Below, in pieces: positions 1-5,158 of a stretch of DNA of 5,158 nucleotides. Every line of letters starts with the position of its first letter. The first letter of the stretch is position 1. The DNA is from CAYVOX01 sp964453035 (GTDB taxonomy: Bacteria; Chloroflexota; Anaerolineae; Anaerolineales; Anaerolineaceae). A program made the translations under genes and the position numbers. Under the pieces are notes generated by a model. That model was not told where the DNA came from. It worked only from the letters and a program-made list of their open reading frames with translations, and searched no databases. Location of the stretch: contig CAYVOX010000183.1 of NCBI GenBank assembly GCA_964453035.1, positions 1 through 5,158 of the forward strand, read 5' to 3'.

Positions 1-49
1 CAGAGTGACATATTCCTTTTTGGACAGCCCCAGAAATCATCTCCGGTTC

Positions 50-1756
50 TTATTGAATTTTCTCAAGCTCCTCAATCTTGCTTTCCATCAGCGCCACTGC
101 CTCGCCCAGCGTGCCGGCATCAAAAGCCAGCCTGGCCCCTGCGGTCTGGAAGAGCTCGGGCAGGGTCACCGTGCCGCCCAACGCCAGCGCCTTGCGGTAT
201 TTAGCCACCGCGCCGGGCTGGTCCTTGAGGGCGTTGCGCCATACCTGCACCGCGCCCAGTTGCGCCAGGCCGTATTCCACGTAGTAAAACGGCACCTCGT
301 GAATGTGCAGCTTGCGGTGCCAGCCGGTGACCAGCACGTTCTCGAACCCGCTGTAATCCACGCCCACCATAAAGCGCCCCCACTCTCGGGCCCAGGCTGC
401 GTCGCATTCAGCGGGGTTTTGGGCGGCTGCCGGGTTTTCATACACCCAGTGCTGGAAGGCATCCACCACCGCCATGTAAGGCCAGAACAGGATGCTGCTT
501 TCCAGGTGCTCAATGCGCGCGCGGGCAGCTTCGGCGGGGGTGTAGAACCCGCCGTAACGCGTCTCAAGATAGGGTGCTGCCAGCAATTCCATGCCCATCG
601 AAGCCACCTCGGCGAACTCCATCGGCACATTCAACTGCTGCATGTACGGGATGGGAGTCGATTCAAACACGTGCATGGCGTGCCCACCCTCATGCAGCAG
701 GGTTTGCACATCGTCGTGCAGCCCCACAGCGTTCTCAAAGATAAACGGGCGGCGAATCACGCTGTAATCTGTGCAGTAAGCGCCCGGCGCCTTGTTTTTG
801 CGGTTCTCCACATCCAGCAGCCCCTCGCGGATCATTGTGCCAAAGTGTTCTCCCAGTTGCGGGTCCACGCGCTGGAAGATGGTGTGCGTTTTGGCAATCA
901 GCTCACCGCTATCCTTAAAGGGCTTCAACGGAGCGCGCCCCAGCGGATCCACGTTGAGATCCCAGGGCCGCAGGCTGCTCAGCCCCAGAGCCTGCTGCCG
1001 GCGGGCGTAGATGCGCCGCGCGGCGGGCACCACGGCCTTTTCAATCGCATCGTGGAAGGCGCGGCAGTCTGCGGGGGTGTAATCAAAGCGCAGTTGCTGC
1101 TGCCAGCGGTAAGCGCGGTAATCGGGCTTGCCGGCGTTGGCGGCAATCTTCAGGCGTAATTCCAGCAGGCGCCCCCACAGGGTGTTGATCGCCTGCCGGT
1201 CGGCCAACTGGCGTTCGGCAGCCAGCCGCCAGGCTTTCTCGCGCAGCGCGCGGTCCGTCTCAAAAAAGACCGGGCGCAACTGAGTGACGGTCACTTCTTT
1301 GCCTTCCCACTGCACCGTCTGCCCGCCGATGATGTGCTGGTATTCCTGCGCCAGTTTCTGCTCCTCGCCCAGCAGCGGCAGGTTCTCCTGGCGGAACAGG
1401 TCGGCTTCGGCGCGCATGTTGCGCAGGGGGATTTCAAAGCCCTCCGGCTGCAGGCCGCTGGCCAGTAATTTTTCCTTAAACACCTGCTCGGCTGCCATCG
1501 CATTCGGGAAGATCAAATCCATGAAATCCTTAAAAGCCTGTTCGGCAGCTTTATCGGCGGTGTTGAGCGTGGAAGCCACGTACCGGCGGTTGTAGGTTTC
1601 CATAAAACATGCCGAAAGACTTGACCAATCCTGAACAAATTCGGTCACATTGGCGGCGGTCAGGGCGCGCCCGCTCATCTCCTGGATGTACGGCTCATAG
1701 CGCGGCCAGTCCCAGGCGAGCAGTTCTTCAGTCGTTGCGGGAAGGTTCTTAAGCAT
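50..1756 (-). CDS. M3-family zinc oligoendopeptidase
   Basis: Predicted cytoplasmic zinc metallopeptidase that cleaves short peptides, of the thimet/PepF-like M3 family. In the 567-residue product the zinc motif HEGGH is at residues 355-359 (His355 and His359 as ligands, Glu356 as catalytic base). Glu383 in the AEVAS segment sits where M3 enzymes carry the third zinc ligand. The C-terminal block at 484-495, HIHEVPFYYVEY, matches the family's substrate-binding His/Tyr region. No signal peptide or membrane segment is visible, and the length fits the roughly 550-600-residue M3 oligoendopeptidases. I chose the ATG at 1756 because an AAAGGAG Shine-Dalgarno lies 7 bases upstream. The frame could extend to a TTG at 1807, but that has no ribosome site and would add 17 unconvincing residues. 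It follows gatA after 54 bases without a clear promoter, so co-transcription is likely. The exact subfamily (PepF or another M3 clade) is uncertain, so no symbol is given. Confidence 0.93.
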   Translation of the reverse strand: MLKNLPATTEELLAWDWPRYEPYIQEMSGRALTAANVTEFVQDWSSLSACFMETYNRRYVASTLNTADKAAEQAFKDFMDLIFPNAMAAEQVFKEKLLASGLQPEGFEIPLRNMRAEADLFRQENLPLLGEEQKLAQEYQHIIGGQTVQWEGKEVTVTQLRPVFFETDRALREKAWRLAAERQLADRQAINTLWGRLLELRLKIAANAGKPDYRAYRWQQQLRFDYTPADCRAFHDAIEKAVVPAARRIYARRQQALGLSSLRPWDLNVDPLGRAPLKPFKDSGELIAKTHTIFQRVDPQLGEHFGTMIREGLLDVENRKNKAPGAYCTDYSVIRRPFIFENAVGLHDDVQTLLHEGGHAMHVFESTPIPYMQQLNVPMEFAEVASMGMELLAAPYLETRYGGFYTPAEAARARIEHLESSILFWPYMAVVDAFQHWVYENPAAAQNPAECDAAWAREWGRFMVGVDYSGFENVLVTGWHRKLHIHEVPFYYVEYGLAQLGAVQVWRNALKDQPGAVAKYRKALALGGTVTLPELFQTAGARLAFDAGTLGEAVALMESKIEELEKIQ

Positions 1757-1763
1757 TTTTAAT

Positions 1764-1770
1764 CTCCTTT
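1764..1770 (-). promoter_or_regulatory. Shine-Dalgarno of the M3 peptidase
   Basis: AAAGGAG read on the minus strand, 7 bases before the ATG at 1756. It is the strongest ribosome site in the window and decides the start of the peptidase. An upstream TCCTTT (1791-1796) is complementary to its AAAGGA core. Confidence 0.85.
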
Positions 1771-1810
1771 TTGGAAACTCAAACTCGGACAAAGGAACTA
1801 CACACAAGAA

Positions 1811-3298
1811 TCATGCGCGCCCGCTCAAATGGGGCGCCTGCAAGTGAAATGGTGTAACCTGCTGGTAGGCATGCGCCGCGCGCAGCAAAACATCCTCGCG
1901 GAAGTGCGCGCCCATTAATTGTACACCGATCGGCAAGCATCGCTCATCCTGCCCCACCGGAAAGGCCAGCCCCGGCACGCCCGCCAGGTTAGCTGGCAGG
2001 GTGAACACATCCTCCAGATACATCGCCAGGGGGTCATCCGTGTGCTCGCCAAAACAGAAGGCGGTGGTCGGCGCAACCGGCGCAGCGATGACGTCTACCT
2101 CCTCAAAGGCCTGTTCAAAATCGCGCTTGATTAGCGTGCGCGCCTTTTGCGCCTGCCCGTAGTAAGCGTCGTAATACCCCGCGGAGAGCGCATACGTCCC
2201 CAGCATGATGCGCCGCTTGACCTCCGCGCCAAACCCCCTGGCGCGCGTTCGCCGGTAAACTTCCTCCAGCGCCTCCGCCTCTTCCCGCAGTCCGTAGCGG
2301 ATGCCGTCAAAGCGCGCCAGGTTCGCTGATGCCTCCGCCGGGGCAATCAGATAATACACCGGCACAGCCAGCTCGGTGTGCGGCAGGCTGATTTCCCTCA
2401 CCGCCGCGCCCAGGTTAACCATCTCCGCCACTGCCTGCCGCACGGCGCGCTCCACCTGCGGTTGGATCCCGGCGATAAAATATTCTTTTGGCACGCCGAT
2501 GCGCAGTCCGCGCAGGTCGGGCTGTTGGGGTAGCCCCGGCAGGGGAACGGGCACATCCAACGCGGTGGCATCGCGCGGGTCCGCCCCGGCCATGAGCGCC
2601 AAAAGCAGCGCCGCATCCTGCGCGGAACGGGCAAACGCCCCCACCGAATCCAGCGAGGAACCATAAGCCACCAGTCCATAACGCGAGACTCGCCCGTAGG
2701 TCGGCTTGAGCCCGGTCACCCCACAGAACGAGGCTGGCTGGCGCACGCTGCCGCCCGTATCCGTGCCCAGCGCCGCCGGTGCCAGGCGGGCTGCCACGCT
2801 GGCTGCCGCCCCGCCGCTCGAACCGCCCGGCACGCGCGTCACATCCCACGGGTTGCGCGTTACCCCGTAAGCCGAGGCTTCGGTGGAAGAGCCCATCGCA
2901 AACTCGTCCATGTTGGTTTTACCCAGCACCACCACCCCCGCCGCCAGCAGGCGCTGCACAGCGGTTGCCGTGTAGGGCGGGATGAAGTTTTCCAGGATTT
3001 TTGAGCCGCACGTGCAGCGCACGCCTTCCAGGCACAGCACATCCTTCACCGTGATGGGAACGCCGCACAGGGCTGGCAGCGCTTTTGAGGAATCCGCCCG
3101 CCAGGTGGCATAGCAGCGGTCGGCTGCCGCCGCCTGCTCCAGCGCCAGCTCCGGCGTCAGCGTGATGAATGCATGCAACTGCGGCTCAAGCGCCTCAATG
3201 CGCTCCAGGCAAGCCCGGGTCAGTGCCACGCTGCTGAACTGCCCGCCGCGCAGCCCCGCCAGCGCCTCAGCCATCGTCAAATCGGTCAGCTCAGGCAT
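1811..3298 (-). CDS. gatA: Asp/Glu-tRNA amidotransferase subunit A
   Basis: Glutaminase subunit of the GatCAB amidotransferase. It releases ammonia from glutamine (or asparagine), which the GatB subunit uses to amidate Glu-tRNA(Gln) or Asp-tRNA(Asn) in the cytoplasm. The 495-residue product has the full amidase-signature Ser-cisSer-Lys triad: Lys85 in VPITVKDV, cis-Ser160 in GGSSGG and nucleophile Ser184 in TDTGGSVRQPAS. The spacing (99 and 24 residues before the nucleophile) equals that of the characterised staphylococcal enzyme as I recall it. The GatA-typical blocks AEASANLARFDGIRYG and FTLPANLAGVPGLAFPVG are also present, and the length is normal. The ATG at 3298 is chosen because GGAG lies 7 bases upstream. 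An in-frame ATG at 3313 would place that ribosome site inside the gene. The start overlaps the gatC stop by 8 bases (ATGCCTGA), indicating translational coupling. No gatB is in the window, so it must be elsewhere. Confidence 0.97.
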   Translation of the reverse strand: MPELTDLTMAEALAGLRGGQFSSVALTRACLERIEALEPQLHAFITLTPELALEQAAAADRCYATWRADSSKALPALCGVPITVKDVLCLEGVRCTCGSKILENFIPPYTATAVQRLLAAGVVVLGKTNMDEFAMGSSTEASAYGVTRNPWDVTRVPGGSSGGAAASVAARLAPAALGTDTGGSVRQPASFCGVTGLKPTYGRVSRYGLVAYGSSLDSVGAFARSAQDAALLLALMAGADPRDATALDVPVPLPGLPQQPDLRGLRIGVPKEYFIAGIQPQVERAVRQAVAEMVNLGAAVREISLPHTELAVPVYYLIAPAEASANLARFDGIRYGLREEAEALEEVYRRTRARGFGAEVKRRIMLGTYALSAGYYDAYYGQAQKARTLIKRDFEQAFEEVDVIAAPVAPTTAFCFGEHTDDPLAMYLEDVFTLPANLAGVPGLAFPVGQDERCLPIGVQLMGAHFREDVLLRAAHAYQQVTPFHLQAPHLSGRA

Positions 3299-3599
3299 CG
3301 GGCGTCTCCGCATCCATCACAGGCGGCACTTTGAACTGGTTAAGCTCGGTTTGCGGCGCATTGCTCAACACCTGCCCGGTCGAAAGGCTCGCCTCCGCCT
3401 CATCTGCGCGCAGCACGCTGCGCGGCGGTAAAACGCTGGAAGTGGGCGGGATGCCGCTCGTATCCAGCGCCTGCAGACGCGCGGCAAACGCCAAAATGGA
3501 TGAAAGCTGTCGCCTGAAGCGCTCTTTTTCCTCCGCGCTCAGTTCCAGGCGGGCCAAATCGGCAATGTGTTCAACTTCTTCCAGCGAAAGCAGGTTCAT
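3291..3599 (-). CDS. gatC: Asp/Glu-tRNA amidotransferase subunit C
   Basis: Small structural subunit that wraps around GatA and stabilises its contact with GatB in the GatCAB tRNA-dependent amidotransferase. The 102-residue product has the usual length and both GatC landmarks. One is the N-terminal helical segment VEHIADLARLELSAEEKERF (residues 9-28). The other is the C-terminal NAPQTELNQFKVPPVMD, which corresponds to the conserved NAP...F.VP.V tail. It is the first gene of the minus-strand cluster, and its last 8 bases overlap gatA. The ATG at 3599 has no Shine-Dalgarno sequence; the 8 bases before it read ATCCACCT, preceded directly by TATAAT. The message is therefore probably leaderless or nearly so. 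Confidence 0.95.
   Translation of the reverse strand: MNLLSLEEVEHIADLARLELSAEEKERFRRQLSSILAFAARLQALDTSGIPPTSSVLPPRSVLRADEAEASLSTGQVLSNAPQTELNQFKVPPVMDAETPDA
3306..3309 (-). promoter_or_regulatory. Shine-Dalgarno of gatA inside gatC
   Basis: GGAG on the minus strand, 7 bases before the gatA ATG at 3298 and embedded in the last codons of gatC. It supports 3298 over the in-frame ATG at 3313, which lies upstream of this site. Confidence 0.75.
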
Positions 3600-3607
3600 A
3601 GGTGGAT

Positions 3608-3613
3608 ATTATA
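3608..3613 (-). promoter_or_regulatory. Promoter -10 box of the gatC-gatA cluster
   Basis: Perfect TATAAT on the minus strand, ending 8 bases before the gatC ATG. Normal -10 to start-site spacing puts transcription initiation at, or one or two bases before, the A of the ATG. The -35 region at the 17-base position (3631-3636, CTGAGG on the minus strand) matches TTGACA at only 3 of 6 positions, so the call rests on the -10 and its position. Confidence 0.6.
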
Positions 3614-3621
3614 TCCCGTTC

Positions 3622-3632
3622 GGTTGCCAACC
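3622..3632. repeat. Short perfect inverted repeat near the gatC -35
   Basis: GGTTGCCAACC is a perfect palindrome with 5-base arms around a central C. It lies 8 bases upstream of the gatC -10 box and reaches into the -35 zone, where a repressor or activator dimer could bind. An arm of 5 bases can occur by chance, and no second copy is seen in the window. Confidence 0.3.
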
Positions 3633-3704
3633 TCAGCCCGATTCACCTGCCAAACCGCTCCCTCCCATTACGCGCAAAAGATACCGTGAATCTTCGGCAG
3701 CAAG

Positions 3705-3722
3705 TAAAAAACCGCATTTTTA
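3705..3722. repeat. A/T-armed inverted repeat upstream of the plus-strand -10
   Basis: TAAAAA (3705-3710) and TTTTTA (3717-3722) are inverted copies separated by six bases, ACCGCA. The element fills the region between the expected -35 and the -10 box of the plus-strand operon. It may be an operator, or simply AT-rich promoter DNA in an otherwise GC-rich region. The transcription start is predicted downstream of it, so it should not act as a terminator of that message. Confidence 0.35.
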
Positions 3723-3726
3723 GGAC

Positions 3727-3732
3727 TATAAT
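3727..3732 (+). promoter_or_regulatory. Promoter -10 box of the plus-strand operon
   Basis: Perfect TATAAT ending 8 bases before the ATG at 3741, the same distance as for the divergent gatC promoter. The -35 at 17-base spacing (3704-3709, GTAAAA) matches TTGACA at only 3 of 6 positions. The predicted transcription start is at or within two bases of the start codon. Confidence 0.6.
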
Positions 3733-3740
3733 CGACAGGT

Positions 3741-4574
3741 ATGAATTCTTCCGATCTGGCTTACGAACAGCATCTCAAACGCCGCGAAACCTTCCGGCGC
3801 ATGGTGGGCATCTGGCTGGGCGCCGCCGTGGGATTGGTTTTTGGGCTGGTTTCTCAAACCATCAACCTCATCACCCTGCCCTCCCTCACCCTCTACCAGC
3901 CGCCCTTTGGCCCGGCAGGCAACATCCTGCTCTTCACCCTGATGGGCGCAGTGCTGGGCGGCGTGTGCGGCTGGCACATCGGCTCTGTAGAGGGGGTTGC
4001 CCTGGCCAGCACCCTCGGCGCGCTCATCCTGCTCACCTCCCTGGTCCTCACCGGGCACCGCTGGGAACAGCTCGGCAGGCGCGTCATCGCCAGCCTGTCG
4101 CTCTTCCTGCCCGCCACAGCCCTGATGGTGCCCGCCCTGGCCTTGTTGCGCTGGGTGATTGAAGAACAGGAAGAGTACCGCCACCTCTCGCCCCGCGCCT
4201 TGCAGCGCGTGTGGCGCCCGGCCTTTCTGCTGCTCCTGGCTGCCGCGGCAGGCTTGCTGTGGTTGATCAATGACCAGGGCCGGGGCGCACTGCGCCAGAT
4301 GGATCTCCTCCTGCAGACCGCGCAGCACTCCGCCGAACTTCCCCCGCCCCTCAGCCCGCCGGATGTTGAAGATTTCCGCGCTCACGCTCAAGGGCCTTAT
4401 TCCCTGGAGTGGGATTCCCTCAACGTCAACCGTTACGCCATCGGTTACTACCCCAAGGCTGGCTGGGACCCGGGCGCGGCCATTGCCCGCTTTGATAACG
4501 GCTGGACGCTGGTTTGCATCTATACCAATCCGGAATTTCCGCCCAGCTGCCAGGGCTTTGGAGACACCCCATGA
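3741..4574 (+). CDS. Five-helix membrane protein of unknown function
   Basis: I do not recognise this family. The 277-residue product begins with a basic segment (KRRETFRR, residues 13-20). About five hydrophobic helices follow, near residues 21-43, 58-80, 83-104, 115-139 and 160-176. The tail, residues 177-277, is soluble. The basic N-terminus and the basic 146-159 segment suggest both are cytoplasmic, which would put the tail outside the membrane. The tail carries Cys259 and Cys270, which could form a disulfide there. It is also rich in aromatic residues around SLNVNRYAIGYY and FDNGWTLVCIY. There are no transporter, kinase or protease motifs that I can see. The ATG at 3741 lacks a Shine-Dalgarno sequence and lies 8 bases after TATAAT. 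The stop overlaps the next start as ATGA, so it is the first gene of a coupled operon with the YjbQ-family gene. The frame is real: hydrophobicity is regular and it fits the promoter and the overlap. Confidence 0.85.
   Translation: MNSSDLAYEQHLKRRETFRRMVGIWLGAAVGLVFGLVSQTINLITLPSLTLYQPPFGPAGNILLFTLMGAVLGGVCGWHIGSVEGVALASTLGALILLTSLVLTGHRWEQLGRRVIASLSLFLPATALMVPALALLRWVIEEQEEYRHLSPRALQRVWRPAFLLLLAAAAGLLWLINDQGRGALRQMDLLLQTAQHSAELPPPLSPPDVEDFRAHAQGPYSLEWDSLNVNRYAIGYYPKAGWDPGAAIARFDNGWTLVCIYTNPEFPPSCQGFGDTP
4560..4563 (+). promoter_or_regulatory. Shine-Dalgarno of the YjbQ-family gene
   Basis: GGAG inside the last codons of the membrane-protein gene, 7 bases before the ATG at 4571. It fixes that start over the upstream in-frame TTG at 4514, which would give 19 extra residues that do not resemble the family. 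Confidence 0.75.
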
Positions 4575-4990
4575 AAAGCTACCGCAAAGAGTTGTGGCTC
4601 AACCTGCCCACCCGGCGCGGATTTATCAACCTCACCCCGCAGGTGGAGCAGTGCGTGCGCGAGAGCGGCATCCAGGAGGGGCTGGTGCTGGTGAACGCCA
4701 TGCACATCACCGCCTCTGTGTTCATTAACGACGACGAATCCGGCCTGCATCGCGACTATGAAAAATGGTTGGAAGAGCTGGCTCCCGAGCAACCCCACAG
4801 CCGCTACCTCCACAACCAGACTGGCGAAGATAACGCTGATGCGCACCTCAAACGCCAGGTGATGGGCCGCGAGGTGGTGGTGGCGCTCACCGCCGGCCGG
4901 CTGGATTTTGGCACCTGGGAGCAAATCTTCTACGGCGAGTTTGACGGGCGCCGCCGCAAACGCGTGCTGGTTAAGATCATCGGAGAATAG
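4571..4990 (+). CDS. YjbQ/UPF0047 family protein (secondary thiamine-phosphate synthase-like)
   Basis: Small cytoplasmic protein of the YjbQ/UPF0047 family. The Escherichia coli member has weak thiamine-phosphate synthase activity, although the family's true role is unsettled. The 139-residue product matches the family length and its conserved blocks: NAMHITASVFINDDESGL (residues 42-59, His45), the GEDNADAHLK block (85-94, His92), and GRLDFGTWEQI (109-119) followed by EFDG (123-126). His45, His81 and His92 are candidates for the conserved metal or anion site. The start at 4571 is supported by GGAG 7 bases upstream and by the four-base ATGA overlap with the preceding membrane-protein gene, which implies translational coupling. 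No other thiamine gene is visible, so a thiamine role here is only family inference. Confidence 0.92.
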   Translation: MKSYRKELWLNLPTRRGFINLTPQVEQCVRESGIQEGLVLVNAMHITASVFINDDESGLHRDYEKWLEELAPEQPHSRYLHNQTGEDNADAHLKRQVMGREVVVALTAGRLDFGTWEQIFYGEFDGRRRKRVLVKIIGE

Positions 4991-4994
4991 ACGC

Positions 4995-5158
4995 ATGACC
5001 ACACCCCCCAACCCGGAAGCAACCGAACCCGTCTGGAAGTACCGCGGATACGAACTGCGTCCCTCTGAATTTAACACCGCCATGGTGCACTACTACCGCG
5101 CCGAGATCCAGCGCAGCAACGTATGGCGCCAGCGCCTGGATGCCACCACCAACTGGGC
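4995..5158 (+). CDS. DUF2270-like membrane protein, 5' fragment
   Basis: Open frame running off the right edge, with 54 complete codons plus two bases of an alanine codon. It starts at an ATG four bases after the YjbQ-family stop, with GGAG (4982-4985) 9 bases upstream inside that gene's last codons. The first 20 residues are a proline-rich, polar leader. The following segment, FNTAMVHYYRAEIQRSNVWR and then QRLDATTNW, closely resembles the start of DUF2270 proteins as I recall them (a juxtamembrane helix with an R.RLD.TTNWA motif before the first membrane helix). DUF2270 proteins are predicted integral membrane proteins of unknown function. The membrane helices lie beyond the window, so the assignment rests on this motif. 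It is probably the third gene of the plus-strand operon. Confidence 0.78.
   Translation, partial: MTTPPNPEATEPVWKYRGYELRPSEFNTAMVHYYRAEIQRSNVWRQRLDATTNW

Noticed and set aside
1..49. Possible terminator, or start of a further minus-strand gene, after the M3 peptidase
   Set aside because: I find no stable hairpin with a U-run. A minus-strand ATG at 9-11 has AAGGA only 2 bases upstream and just three codons before the edge, which is too little to call a gene.
5..1159. Long plus-strand open frame (384 codons) opposite the M3 peptidase
   Set aside because: It is antisense to a clearly real gene with catalytic motifs, its translation looks like low-information His/Arg/Ala-rich sequence, and it has no ribosome site. 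GC-rich codon bias commonly creates such shadows.
1757..1807. N-terminal extension of the M3 peptidase to a TTG at 1807
   Set aside because: There is no ribosome site for the TTG, and the extension would contain the strong AAAGGAG that serves the ATG at 1756.
3602..4162. Plus-strand open frame of 186 codons starting in the intergenic region
   Set aside because: It overlaps the membrane-protein gene in another frame, and its Pro/His/Arg-rich translation has no features of a real protein.
3726..4391. Minus-strand open frame of 221 codons opposite the membrane-protein gene
   Set aside because: The product is Gln/Gly/Glu-rich with no recognisable domain. The opposite strand encodes regular membrane helices and has a promoter and an ATGA junction.
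5004..5009. Run of six C at the start of the DUF2270-like gene, considered as a phase-variable tract
   Set aside because: Six bases is short for slippage-based switching, and the tract encodes part of a natural proline-rich leader in a GC-rich genome.
4520..5083. Minus-strand open frame of 187 codons opposite the YjbQ-family gene
   Set aside because: It runs across two plus-strand genes, one of them a conserved family with all its motifs, so it is a shadow frame.
1..5158. Defence island, mobile element, CRISPR or riboswitch
   Set aside because: No transposase, integrase, repeat array, tRNA or long structured leader is visible. The only sizeable non-coding stretch is the 141-base promoter region, and the genes are mostly housekeeping.

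Overview
The window is a GC-rich, gene-dense bacterial chromosomal segment with two divergently transcribed gene clusters around a 141-base intergenic region (3600-3740). The reading frames are intact and tightly packed. I see no mobile element, tRNA, rRNA or CRISPR array. The gene content (GatCA amidotransferase subunits, a single-gene M3 oligopeptidase, a YjbQ/UPF0047 protein followed by a DUF2270-type membrane protein) would fit Chloroflexota of the Anaerolineae type. That assignment is an impression from protein style, not something I could test.

Left cluster (minus strand, read from 3599 down to 50): gatC, then gatA overlapping it by 8 bases, then after a 54-base gap an M3-family zinc oligoendopeptidase. 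GatC and GatA belong to the amidotransferase that converts misacylated Glu-tRNA(Gln) and/or Asp-tRNA(Asn) to the correct amidated species. The GatB subunit is not in the window. The peptidase has no obvious promoter of its own and is probably read from the gatC promoter.

Right cluster (plus strand, 3741 to the window end): an unrecognised five-helix membrane protein, then a YjbQ/UPF0047 protein overlapping it by four bases (ATGA), then four bases later the 5' end of a DUF2270-like gene cut off by the window edge. The spacing suggests one translationally coupled operon.

The most notable signal is regulatory. Both cluster-leading genes (gatC and the membrane protein) have a perfect TATAAT box ending exactly 8 bases before their ATG and no Shine-Dalgarno sequence. 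All four internal genes have a GGAG Shine-Dalgarno core, 7 bases before the start in three cases and 9 in the fourth. This predicts leaderless transcripts for the operon heads and leadered initiation for the followers. I find no clear evidence for a previously undescribed system; most of the window is housekeeping.
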